A stretch of DNA of 64,000 nucleotides from Streptomyces griseocarneus (GTDB taxonomy: Bacteria; Actinomycetota; Actinomycetes; Streptomycetales; Streptomycetaceae), in the NCBI GenBank assembly GCA_003674045.1, contig PENC01000007.1:1-64000 (forward strand), written 5' to 3'. Shown here in pieces: positions 9,370-17,428 of the stretch. The notes below the pieces were generated by a model, which saw only the letters and a program-made list of their open reading frames with translations, made no database searches and had not been told where the DNA came from. A program made the translations under genes and the position numbers. The stretch's first letter is position 1. Each line of letters begins with the position of its first letter.

Positions 9370-9412
9370 CGGCCTCCGGTCCGTACGCCGCGTACGGACC
9401 GGAGGCCGTTTC
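9370..9412 (+). terminator. Terminator after the DD-carboxypeptidase gene
   Basis: An 18-bp perfect inverted repeat (CGGCCTCCGGTCCGTACG and its complement) with a 3-nt loop, followed by TTTC, lies 15 bp after the stop codon. Confidence 0.9.
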
Positions 9413-9577
9413 GTACGGGCGGGGCACCGGCCACCGCCCGGCATTCGCGGTCGTGACTCATGCGGCGTGCTAGCGTCGCGAGGGTTTGCGCACGGCCGGT
9501 CCGCCGTGCCCGCTACCCGAGGGACCGGGACGGCGTGACGATGGGGGATGACCTCGGGGGAGACGGGGAGAGCCGCA

Positions 9578-11437
9578 GTGACCACCGTGGGACCGGCGCG
9601 TGCCGGGAAGCCGGACGAGCCGGGCAGGGGCCGCCGGGAGGCGCCCTCCGGGATACGGGACGGGGCCGCGCCCGCGCCCGGGGGGCCGCGTGAGCGCCTG
9701 GCCCGCCTGGGGCGTGAGCTGTACCGGCGTCCCGTACTGACCACACTGCTCGTCGCCGCGCTGCTGCACGTGGTGTGGGTGTTCGTGTTCGCGAACAGCG
9801 GCGGTGATCTCGCGGCCCAGGACGCCTGGGCCGAGTTCGCGCTCCAGCACCCCTCCTCCGCGTACAACCTCTCCTGGTACGGCGGGATGCACCCCGTCTC
9901 GTACAGCGCGATCTCGCCGTATCTGATGGCGCAGCTCGGGGTCCGGCCCACGATGATGCTCGCGGGCACGGCCTCCGCGGGGCTGATCGCGCTGCTGCTG
10001 GTGCGCAGCCGTGCCGTGCGGCGGCCGCTGTGGCCCGCGCTCTACGGTGCGATCGCGCTGACCTGCAACGCGATCTCCGGGCGGGTGACGTTCGGGCTCG
10101 GCATGATGTTCGGCCTGGCCGCCGTGGCCGTGATCTTCGCCTGGCCGATGCGGTGGCGCACCGAGGGCAAGTACCGGTGGGGCCGGGCCGCGCTGGCCGG
10201 GGCCGCCGCCGCGCTGGCCACCGCGGGGAGTCCGGTCGCGGGTCTGTACGTGGGGATAGTGGCCGCGGCGCTGTGGCTGAGCAAGCGGCGCCCCGCGGCG
10301 TACGCGATCGGGCTGCCGCCGGTCGCGGTGGTCGCCCTGTCGGCGTGGCTGTTCCCGTTCTCCGGCCAGCAGCCGATGTTCTGGCCCTCGGCGATCCTGC
10401 CGCTGCTCAGCGGCGTCTTCGGCGTGGTCTTCGTGCCCAAGGAGTGGCGCACGGTCCGTACCGTGTCCGCGCTCTACGTCCTGGGCGTGCTGCTGGTGTG
10501 GCTGATCCCCTCGCAGATCGGCACGAACATCTCGCGGCTCGGCATGGTCTTCGGCGGGGTCGTCCTCGTCGCCGTGCTGACGCAGTGGAAGGTGCCGCCG
10601 CGCGCCGAGCTGCTGCGCACCGGCCGGAACTGGACCGCGCTGGTCCTGGCCGTCCTGACCATCACCGTCTGGCAGGCGGCCAACGCGATCGGCGACATCA
10701 TCCACACCACGCCCGCCGCCTCCTGGGCGCGCGAGCTGGCGCCGCTGATGGACCAGCTGCAGAAGCTGGACGCCGACCGCGGCCGCGTCGAGGTCGTGCC
10801 CGCGCGCAGTCACCGCGAGGCGTCGGCCCTCGCCCCGTACGTGAACCTGGCCCGCGGCTGGAACCGGCAGGCGGACCGCGAACGCAACCCGCTGTTCTAC
10901 GAGCCCGACCTGCTCAACCCCTCCAGCTACCGCGCCTGGCTGGACCGCTGGGCCGTGCACTACGTGGTGCTGCCCACCGACGAGCCCGACGACGCGGCCA
11001 AGGCGGAGGCCAAGCTCGTGCTGAAGGGCCAGCCCTATCTGCGCGAGGTGTGGAACGACGCGAACTGGCGGCTCTACCAGGTCGACGCTCCGACCCCGCT
11101 GGCCGACCCGCCCGCGGTCGTGGAGAAGGTGGAGGCCAACGAGGTCACCATCACCGTGAAGGCCGCGGGCCCGGTGCTGATCCGCATCCCGTACTCGCCG
11201 TGGCTGAGCGTCGTCGACCAGGACGGCAAGGCCGTGCAGCCGCCCAAGCCGGGCCCGCACGGCGAGCCGCCGGTCAATGTCCACGGCTGCCTCACCAAGC
11301 AGGTGCAGGAGGCGCGCGGCGCGCAGCCGGAGGACGCCTGGACGCTGCTGCACGCCCCGCACGCGGGGACGTACCGCATCGCCTCCCCGTACAAGCTGCC
11401 GCGCGGCACGGGCTGCCCGGACGATCTGGCCCCGTGA
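9578..11437 (+). CDS. Polytopic membrane protein with C-terminal outer domain (GT-C-like)
   Basis: 619 residues. The GTG at 9578 behind GGGGAG is preferred over an ATG 30 bp upstream. After a 40-residue basic tail there are about 10 hydrophobic segments (roughly residues 50-390). A soluble domain of about 220 residues follows, probably outside the membrane and rich in WxxY and P motifs. The first loop carries GGDLAAQDAWAEF, an acidic motif in the position where GT-C glycosyltransferases keep their catalytic Asp. The family is often annotated only as membrane or MFS protein. I would test it as a lipid-linked sugar transferase. It follows the DD-carboxypeptidase after a terminator, so it is probably expressed separately but may act in the same envelope pathway. 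Confidence 0.75.
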   Translation: MTTVGPARAGKPDEPGRGRREAPSGIRDGAAPAPGGPRERLARLGRELYRRPVLTTLLVAALLHVVWVFVFANSGGDLAAQDAWAEFALQHPSSAYNLSWYGGMHPVSYSAISPYLMAQLGVRPTMMLAGTASAGLIALLLVRSRAVRRPLWPALYGAIALTCNAISGRVTFGLGMMFGLAAVAVIFAWPMRWRTEGKYRWGRAALAGAAAALATAGSPVAGLYVGIVAAALWLSKRRPAAYAIGLPPVAVVALSAWLFPFSGQQPMFWPSAILPLLSGVFGVVFVPKEWRTVRTVSALYVLGVLLVWLIPSQIGTNISRLGMVFGGVVLVAVLTQWKVPPRAELLRTGRNWTALVLAVLTITVWQAANAIGDIIHTTPAASWARELAPLMDQLQKLDADRGRVEVVPARSHREASALAPYVNLARGWNRQADRERNPLFYEPDLLNPSSYRAWLDRWAVHYVVLPTDEPDDAAKAEAKLVLKGQPYLREVWNDANWRLYQVDAPTPLADPPAVVEKVEANEVTITVKAAGPVLIRIPYSPWLSVVDQDGKAVQPPKPGPHGEPPVNVHGCLTKQVQEARGAQPEDAWTLLHAPHAGTYRIASPYKLPRGTGCPDDLAP

Positions 11438-11441
11438 CGTC

Positions 11442-11466
11442 CTGCACCGGGTCTCACCCGGTGCAG
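11442..11466. terminator. Bidirectional terminator overlapping a stop codon
   Basis: An 11-bp perfect inverted repeat, CTGCACCGGGT / ACCCGGTGCAG, with loop CTC lies between two convergent genes. It overlaps the stop codon of the minus-strand gene. Confidence 0.85.
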
Positions 11467-13646
11467 ACGCGGTCCTGGCGCGGTGCCGACTGCTTGCGCA
11501 CGGTCTCCAGGGCCGTCAGCACCGCGTCGCGCTGCGCCTGCGTCGGCTCGCTCAGGTAGTCCAGCACCGCGTGCTGGAAGGCGAACCGCAGGCGTGGCGG
11601 CATGGCGTCCGAGGCGTCCAGGCAGAGGGTGCGGGCGCCGCGCAGCTCGCGGTCGATGTGCTGGTTGAGGGCCTCGCCCCGCGGGATGTCCGGCGGGGAG
11701 GGGGAGAAGGGGAAGAACGGGCGGTACGGGTTGTCCGGCGGCTCGCCGTCGCGTGCCTCGGCCCAGACCTTCTGCGCGGCGGGCGTGGTGAGGTAGCGCA
11801 GCAGTTTCCTCGCCGCCTCGCTCCTGCCGAAGAGCGCGGCGTAGTCCGCGGAGACCTCGCGTGCGGCCGACCGCGCGTCCGTGCCGGGGAGGAGGCCGGG
11901 CGAGGGCAGGAAGTCGGCCCTGCCGCCGTACTCGTTGCGGACGAAGGTGCCCTGGTGCTCCAGTGAGCAGGTGGCGCCCGGGGCGAGGAGGCCGACGCCG
12001 TAGTCCTTGCGGAGCGCCTCCTTCGCCGGCGCGGCGGTGAAGACCGAGCCGAAGGCGTCCCAGGCCCTCTTCATCTCGGCGGAGTCCCACGGCAGGTCGC
12101 CGCGTGCCAGCCGTTCGTACGCCTGCGTGCCGCTCTGCTGGAGCACCAGGTCCTCGATCCAGTCGGTGCCCGGCCAGCCGACGGTGTCGCCCCCGCCCAT
12201 GCCCGCGCACCAGTGGCCGCCGTCGAGGGCGTCCCCGGGCGTGGGCCTGGTGGCGGCGGGGTGCCAGACGACGCTCTTGAGCTCGGCCTTGACCGGTACG
12301 GCGTAGATCCTGCCGTTCACCCGGGACGCCCACGGGGAGCCGTAGTCCCTCGGCAGGAGGCCGTCGAGGGGCTGCAGGGCGTGCTGTGCGGCGTAGTCGG
12401 CGGTCTCGCCGCGGCTGGGCAGGACGGCGACGTCGGGGGCGCTGCCCGTCTGCATGCGGGCGAGCAGGACCTCGCGCAGGGCCGTCGTGTCCTGGTAGCT
12501 GACCTCGACCCCGGGGTTGTCGTGCTCGAAGGCGTCCAGCACCTTCCGGAAATGGACCTTCTCCTTGCCGCCCCAGGGGCCGAGGACGGTGATCCGCTGT
12601 TGCTGCCCCGTCCGCTGTTCGACGGCGACGAGGACGCCGAGGGCCACCAGCCAGGCGGCGAGCACGGCGGCCGTGATCCGGTGGGCGCGGCTGCCCGTGA
12701 GGGCGTACAGCGAGCGCCGCGCGGTCCTGGCCGGGCTCCGGTGCCGGAAGCGGTATTCGTCGATGCGCGGTAGGAGGCCGAGCAGCACCAGCACGGCGAT
12801 CGCGACGGCGGTGACCACGATCCAGCCGGCGGCGCCCTCCTGCCAGCGCGCGGTCCGCAGGACGCGGTGCACGTGGTCGAGGGTCCCGCTGTCGGCCCTC
12901 CCGCTGCCGTCGCCGATCTCCGCGCCCGCCTTGTCCAGCCGCCGCTGCATCTGGAACGCGAAGACCGTCACCGTCGGCACCCCTGCCGCCAGCAGGATCG
13001 TGCCTGCCGCCAGACCAGGGTTGAACCGGCGGCGGAAGCGGCGGCGCAGCAGGCGCTGGCTCCACCCGAGCAGCACCAGCAGGGCGGCGCACAGGGCGAG
13101 GGCCCCGGCCCAGGCCAGGGTGAGCTGCCGGCCGAAGGACACCTGCCGGTCCCGTACGCGGAGCTGTTCCTTCTGGACGTCCCCCAGGCGCTCGACGATG
13201 TTGTCCTTGATCGAGCGGGCGTTGACCAGGTACGCCGTGCGGAGCGGCTCGTTCCTGGCGCTGCGGACCGCCTGCTGCACGAGATAGCCGTACGAGGAGA
13301 CCATGGCCGAGGCGGTCCCCAGGGTCGGCGCCTCGGTGGTCGCGACGCCGTAGGCGGTGGCCTTCACCAGGGCCTGGTTGGCGGTGGTGAGCTCGGCCCG
13401 GTACTTCTCGCCCGCGCCTTCCGTGGGGCCGGTGGGGCCGCCGATGCTCGCCGCGGCGTCGTCGTACGACGCGCCGAGCGCGTGCTCCGCGACGGCGACC
13501 GCGACGACGGCCGGGGCCGTCCTTCCGTCCACGGCGGGCGCGCCGCGGCTCACGCCGTCGTACGCGGTCAGCAGCGCGCCGCAGGCGAGCGCGGTCGTGA
13601 CGAGGAGCGCCGCCAGCAGCCGGACGAGCAGGCGCCGCGTGGTCAT
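11454..13646 (-). CDS. Five-TM sensor fused to an extracellular solute-binding domain
   Basis: 730 residues. The ATG overlaps the stop of the upstream VWA gene (ATGA), so translation is coupled. Membrane helices are at about 6-28, 175-195, 210-232, 272-293 and 322-342. The Arg-rich loops 196-209 and 294-321 face the cytoplasm by the positive-inside rule. This leaves a helical outer domain (29-174) and, after TM5, a family-1-like solute-binding domain (351-730) outside the cell. In Mycobacterium the PknG kinase operon encodes GlnX (four TM plus helical outer domain) and a separate binding protein GlnH. Here one polypeptide seems to do both jobs. It is the last gene of a four-gene operon. The ligand is unknown. 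Confidence 0.8.
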   Translation of the reverse strand: MTTRRLLVRLLAALLVTTALACGALLTAYDGVSRGAPAVDGRTAPAVVAVAVAEHALGASYDDAAASIGGPTGPTEGAGEKYRAELTTANQALVKATAYGVATTEAPTLGTASAMVSSYGYLVQQAVRSARNEPLRTAYLVNARSIKDNIVERLGDVQKEQLRVRDRQVSFGRQLTLAWAGALALCAALLVLLGWSQRLLRRRFRRRFNPGLAAGTILLAAGVPTVTVFAFQMQRRLDKAGAEIGDGSGRADSGTLDHVHRVLRTARWQEGAAGWIVVTAVAIAVLVLLGLLPRIDEYRFRHRSPARTARRSLYALTGSRAHRITAAVLAAWLVALGVLVAVEQRTGQQQRITVLGPWGGKEKVHFRKVLDAFEHDNPGVEVSYQDTTALREVLLARMQTGSAPDVAVLPSRGETADYAAQHALQPLDGLLPRDYGSPWASRVNGRIYAVPVKAELKSVVWHPAATRPTPGDALDGGHWCAGMGGGDTVGWPGTDWIEDLVLQQSGTQAYERLARGDLPWDSAEMKRAWDAFGSVFTAAPAKEALRKDYGVGLLAPGATCSLEHQGTFVRNEYGGRADFLPSPGLLPGTDARSAAREVSADYAALFGRSEAARKLLRYLTTPAAQKVWAEARDGEPPDNPYRPFFPFSPSPPDIPRGEALNQHIDRELRGARTLCLDASDAMPPRLRFAFQHAVLDYLSEPTQAQRDAVLTALETVRKQSAPRQDRVCTG

Positions 13647-15127
13647 GCCGGGGGCGCCTGGGGGAAGCGGTACGCGCACTGGGCGCACACCTTGGCGTCG
13701 GCCGGGGAGCGGCGCGAGCAGGCCGGGCACACCAGGTCCGGGGCGTCCGGCGGCGTCGGCGGCGGCGTCGGTTCGGTCCACTGGGTGCTGTGGTTGTCCA
13801 TGACCATGGCGGCGTTGAGATCGCCGTGCGACACCTCCGGGCGCACCTCGACGAGGCCCCGCCGCTCGTCGACGACGCGCACCAGGCGGCTCAGGCGCCG
13901 CAGCATCTTCTTGTCACCCAGCTCGTGCGCCAGCCGTACGGCACGCCCCCATTCCTCCTGCGCGGTGGCGCGCTCGTCCCGCTCGTACGCCTCGCACCCG
14001 GCGGTGACGGCCCTGCCGAGCTCCGCGTGGCCGTCGTAGTGGGCGACGCGCGGGTGGACACGCGTGGACAGGGCGCGGTCGTCCGTCCACTGCACCAGCA
14101 GGGAGCAGGGGCGCGGCAGGGCGACGGGCACGGCCGTGCCCCGCCGGCCGTTCCGCTCGCCGGTCACCAGGCGCACGGAGGCCAGCTGGAGTTCCTCGCC
14201 CTGCGGGTCGCCGGCCGGGTCGGCGGTGACGCACAGGTGGTAGTCGCGGGCCTCGTCGCCCCACGCGCCGGTGGGGAACTCCCAGCTGCGCTCCCCGGTC
14301 CGCACGCCCTCCGCGGTGAGGTCCACCTCGGTGGGGTAGACCTGCTTGACGAAGCGGAGTTCGCTGCCGGAGCGCAGGTCGACCCGGATGCGGACGTCGG
14401 GAAGGGCCTTGGCCATCGCGGAGTTCATCATCGTGCGGAACTCCGTCTCCAGGTCGGAGTCGTCCTCGACCGCGTCGGCCACGCCGTGCAACCGGTCGGC
14501 GATCTCGCGGAGTTCGGTGGCGGCCCAGCCCTCCCCGATGCCCCGGGCGTCACAGGTGAAGCGGCCGGTGCACGCGGCCAGGACGCGCTCCAGGTCGCCC
14601 GGCCGGTCGTGCTCGTTGCGGCCGTCGGTCAGCAGCAGGGTGTGCCGGATCGCGGTGTCCTGCGCGGCGAGCAGATCGGCCGCGCAGTCCAGCCAGGAGG
14701 CGATCGCGGTGCCGCCCGAGGCGATCAGGCCCGTGGCGACGTGGGCGGCGTCGGCGCGCGAGTCGGGCCCGGCGACGGCCATACGGGCCGAGCGGGGATA
14801 GATCACCCGTGCCTCGTCGGTGCCCTCGACGAGCGCGAAGCGGGTGCCGTCGCGGAGCGCGTCCACGGCCGCGGCCGCCGCCCGCCGGGCCGCCGCGATC
14901 TTCGTGCTGGGCCAGTTCATCGAGCCGGAGCAGTCGATGACGATGACCTCGGCGGAGGCGGTCCGCCCCGCGAGTCCGTCGAGGCCGGAGGCCTCGACGG
15001 TGAGGATCGCGTGCGCGGGCGTGGTGCCCGCGTCGGCCGGGAGGTACTTGTTCTGGCCCAACTCGGCGGTCAGGCGCGGCGGGTGGGCTCTGCTGCCGCC
15101 GTCGGCGGCGCCGTTCGCTCGGTCCAT
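13643..15127 (-). CDS. von Willebrand factor A domain protein with C-terminal zinc ribbon
   Basis: 494 residues, ATG behind CAGGGGGAA. The VWA domain (about residues 40-230) has an intact MIDAS metal site: D65-x-S67-x-S69 in VIDCSGSM, and a later TDGRNEHD. A beta-rich middle region follows, then a C-terminal zinc ribbon with C467, C470, C481 and C484. There is no signal peptide, so it is cytoplasmic. It sits 15 bp after the PknG-like kinase gene and overlaps the sensor gene by 4 bp, so it probably scaffolds or relays between the sensor and the kinase. Bacterial VWA proteins of this type bind partners through Mg. The partner here is inferred only from gene order. Confidence 0.9.
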   Translation of the reverse strand: MDRANGAADGGSRAHPPRLTAELGQNKYLPADAGTTPAHAILTVEASGLDGLAGRTASAEVIVIDCSGSMNWPSTKIAAARRAAAAAVDALRDGTRFALVEGTDEARVIYPRSARMAVAGPDSRADAAHVATGLIASGGTAIASWLDCAADLLAAQDTAIRHTLLLTDGRNEHDRPGDLERVLAACTGRFTCDARGIGEGWAATELREIADRLHGVADAVEDDSDLETEFRTMMNSAMAKALPDVRIRVDLRSGSELRFVKQVYPTEVDLTAEGVRTGERSWEFPTGAWGDEARDYHLCVTADPAGDPQGEELQLASVRLVTGERNGRRGTAVPVALPRPCSLLVQWTDDRALSTRVHPRVAHYDGHAELGRAVTAGCEAYERDERATAQEEWGRAVRLAHELGDKKMLRRLSRLVRVVDERRGLVEVRPEVSHGDLNAAMVMDNHSTQWTEPTPPPTPPDAPDLVCPACSRRSPADAKVCAQCAYRFPQAPPA

Positions 15128-15142
15128 CGTGCTTCCCCCTGG

Positions 15143-17428
15143 TCAGACACGGGTCAAGGGACGGACGCGGTTGGCCAGGTCGACCAGGGTGCCGAGCCCG
15201 TCCGGGGTCCTGGCCTGCTGGGCGAGGCCGCGGAGCTGCTGTTCGAGGCGGGTGCGGACGGCGGTCTCGGTGAGCCGCTCGCCGTCCGCGCCGACGAGCG
15301 CGTCGCCGTCCGGGCCGCCCGGAGTCCGGAGGCGTTCCAGCGCGACGCCGAGGAGCTCCGCCTCCAGCCGGTCGCGCGCCGGGCCCGCCGCGTGGCCCTC
15401 GTCGAGGTGCAGCTCCGGGAGGCGCGCCAGCGCCTCGGTGAGGTCGGCCGCGCCCGGCAGGCCCTCCGCGCCGTCGCACAGCCGCCCGGCGAGGACGCGT
15501 ACGCACGCCGTACGGGCCGCGTCGCGGTGCCGGGAGACGGCCGGGACGCCGTCCAGCAGCTCCACGGCGGCTCTGCGCTCCCCGGCCGCGAGCCGCAGCC
15601 GCGCGAGGCCGAACGCCGCGCTGCCCTGCGACCGGTTGCGCTGCCAGACGGCCTGGTAGTAGCGCTCGGCGGCCTCCGTGTCACCGCGGTGCTCGGCGCA
15701 GTAGCCGAGGGCCAGCTTCGGCGCGGACTCGCCCGGCAGGTCCGCGTAGACCCGGTCGAACTCGACCTCCGCGGCGGCCGGTTCGCCGTGCGCCAGGGAC
15801 AGCAGGCCCTGGTGCCAGCTCAGCCGCCAGTCGTGGCGGGCGAGCGCGCCGACCACCGCGCGGGCCGCCGCGAGCCGCTCCGCCGCCTCCTCCGGCTCGC
15901 CGAGCTCCAGATGGGCGCGGCACTGCCGGAGCGGGATCTCCGCCGAGCGCTCCCCGAAGGCGTACAGCTGCTGGATCAGCCGGCGCGGCCCGCTCGCCGT
16001 CGGCTGCCGCAGCAACGGCTCGGCGGGGTCGCGCGGGTCCGGGTACGGCACGGGGAGGACCAGGGGCACCTGCCCGGGTTCGGGCAGCCCGCGGCCGAGG
16101 ACCGGGCGCGGCCCGCCCGTCAGCCAGCGCTCCAGCGGCGGTACGCGCCCCAGCGAGGCGTCCAGCAGGGCCGCGGTCGGCGCGAACAGGGCGGAGGGCT
16201 CGGGGTGTTCCTGCCCGGTGCGCAGCGAGCGGATCTCCCGCAGCACGCCGCGCAGTTGCTCCGCCATGTCGTGGGCGGAGGCGTAGCGGCCGAGCGGGTC
16301 CTCGGCGGTGGCGCGGGCGATCGCGCGCTCGTAGGACTCGCCGCCCAGCCCCGGCGGGCGGGCCTCCGCGGGCGCCTCGTCGGACAGGGCCCGCAGTGTC
16401 ATCCCCATGCTGAACAGGTCCGAGCGCGGCGAGAGCCCCGCGGCCCGGTCGCGCACCACCTCGGGGGCGGTGAACCCGCGCGCGCCCAGCAGCGCGCCGT
16501 CGAGCTCGCCGAGCCCGCGCACGGCGCCGAGGTCGATGAGCTTGACCCGGTCGCCGTAGTGCATCACGTTGTTCGGCTTGAGGTCGCAGTAGACCAGGTT
16601 CTGCCGGTGCAGATAGCCGAGCGCGCCGAGGACGCGGCAGCCGTACGCGAGGACGTACTCCAGGGCGCGCGGCTCGCCGAACGGGCCCTCGCGGCGCGCC
16701 ATGCGCGCCTTGACCTGCGACAGCTGCATCCCGCCGACGAACTCCATGACGATGTAGCCGGTGCGCGCGGTGTCGTCGCCCGCGCCCCGGGCCGGGTGCG
16801 TCACGTAGTTGATGATGCGGACGATGTCGGGGTGGTCGAAGCGGGTGAGGTAGCGCCGCTCCTTGCCCGCGAGCTGGAGGGCGTCGGGGTCGCCGGTGTG
16901 GATGAGGCCCTTGAGAGCGACGGGGTGGTTCTCCAGCTGGGTGTCGTGGGCCAGATAGACCCAGCCGAGGCCGCCGTTGGCGAGGCAGCCGATCACGCGG
17001 TACTGCTCGCCCACGAGGTCGCCCGCGGCGAGGCGCGGGGTGAAGTCGAAGGGGTGCCCGCACTCGCGGCAGAAGCCGGTGGCGAGCGCGGGCTCGGTCT
17101 TGTACGGGCGGCCGACGACGGCGGTGCAGCCTTCGTGGCCGCAGGTCTTGCCGCCCAGCGGGACCTGCGGGTCCGCGACGACGAGCGCCTCGGGGGAGGG
17201 GGCGTGCACGACGGGCAGGTCGAGCAGGCCGTCGCCCGCGGGCGCCACGCTGAAGAGCCGGTCGGCGGCCGTCCGCCACTGCGTGCCGAACGTGGGCGGG
17301 CTCTCCGTCGCGGCTGCGAGCCGCCGTCCGGTGACGCGGCAGAAGCCGGTGCCGTCGGCGGAGCAGCCCTCGCAGCCGGGGCGTTCGCAGTCCGGGGCCT
17401 TCGCAGAGGCTTTCTCCGCGGCCTTCAC
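15143..17428 (-). CDS. PknG-type serine/threonine protein kinase
   Basis: 761 residues from a GTG start that overlaps the upstream stop (GTGA) behind an ideal AGGAGGTGA site. N-terminal Cys clusters (C14, C19, C22, C30) precede a rubredoxin-like zinc pair, C96/C101 and C120/C123, as in PknG. The kinase core has GGLGWVY, catalytic K173, the non-RD catalytic loop YCDLKPNN (D282, N287) and DLG at 299-301 in place of DFG. The last 350 residues are TPR-like. In actinobacteria PknG phosphorylates the FHA protein GarA/OdhI and so gates 2-oxoglutarate metabolism in response to amino acids. I infer the same kind of role. No FHA target gene is in the operon. Confidence 0.93.
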   Translation of the reverse strand: MKAAEKASAKAPDCERPGCEGCSADGTGFCRVTGRRLAAATESPPTFGTQWRTAADRLFSVAPAGDGLLDLPVVHAPSPEALVVADPQVPLGGKTCGHEGCTAVVGRPYKTEPALATGFCRECGHPFDFTPRLAAGDLVGEQYRVIGCLANGGLGWVYLAHDTQLENHPVALKGLIHTGDPDALQLAGKERRYLTRFDHPDIVRIINYVTHPARGAGDDTARTGYIVMEFVGGMQLSQVKARMARREGPFGEPRALEYVLAYGCRVLGALGYLHRQNLVYCDLKPNNVMHYGDRVKLIDLGAVRGLGELDGALLGARGFTAPEVVRDRAAGLSPRSDLFSMGMTLRALSDEAPAEARPPGLGGESYERAIARATAEDPLGRYASAHDMAEQLRGVLREIRSLRTGQEHPEPSALFAPTAALLDASLGRVPPLERWLTGGPRPVLGRGLPEPGQVPLVLPVPYPDPRDPAEPLLRQPTASGPRRLIQQLYAFGERSAEIPLRQCRAHLELGEPEEAAERLAAARAVVGALARHDWRLSWHQGLLSLAHGEPAAAEVEFDRVYADLPGESAPKLALGYCAEHRGDTEAAERYYQAVWQRNRSQGSAAFGLARLRLAAGERRAAVELLDGVPAVSRHRDAARTACVRVLAGRLCDGAEGLPGAADLTEALARLPELHLDEGHAAGPARDRLEAELLGVALERLRTPGGPDGDALVGADGERLTETAVRTRLEQQLRGLAQQARTPDGLGTLVDLANRVRPLTRV

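Noticed and set aside
6535..9969. Very long open frame antisense to the DD-carboxypeptidase
   Set aside because: It mirrors the codon bias of the real gene, has Leu/Gly/Arg-rich composition with no domain, and no ribosome-binding site.
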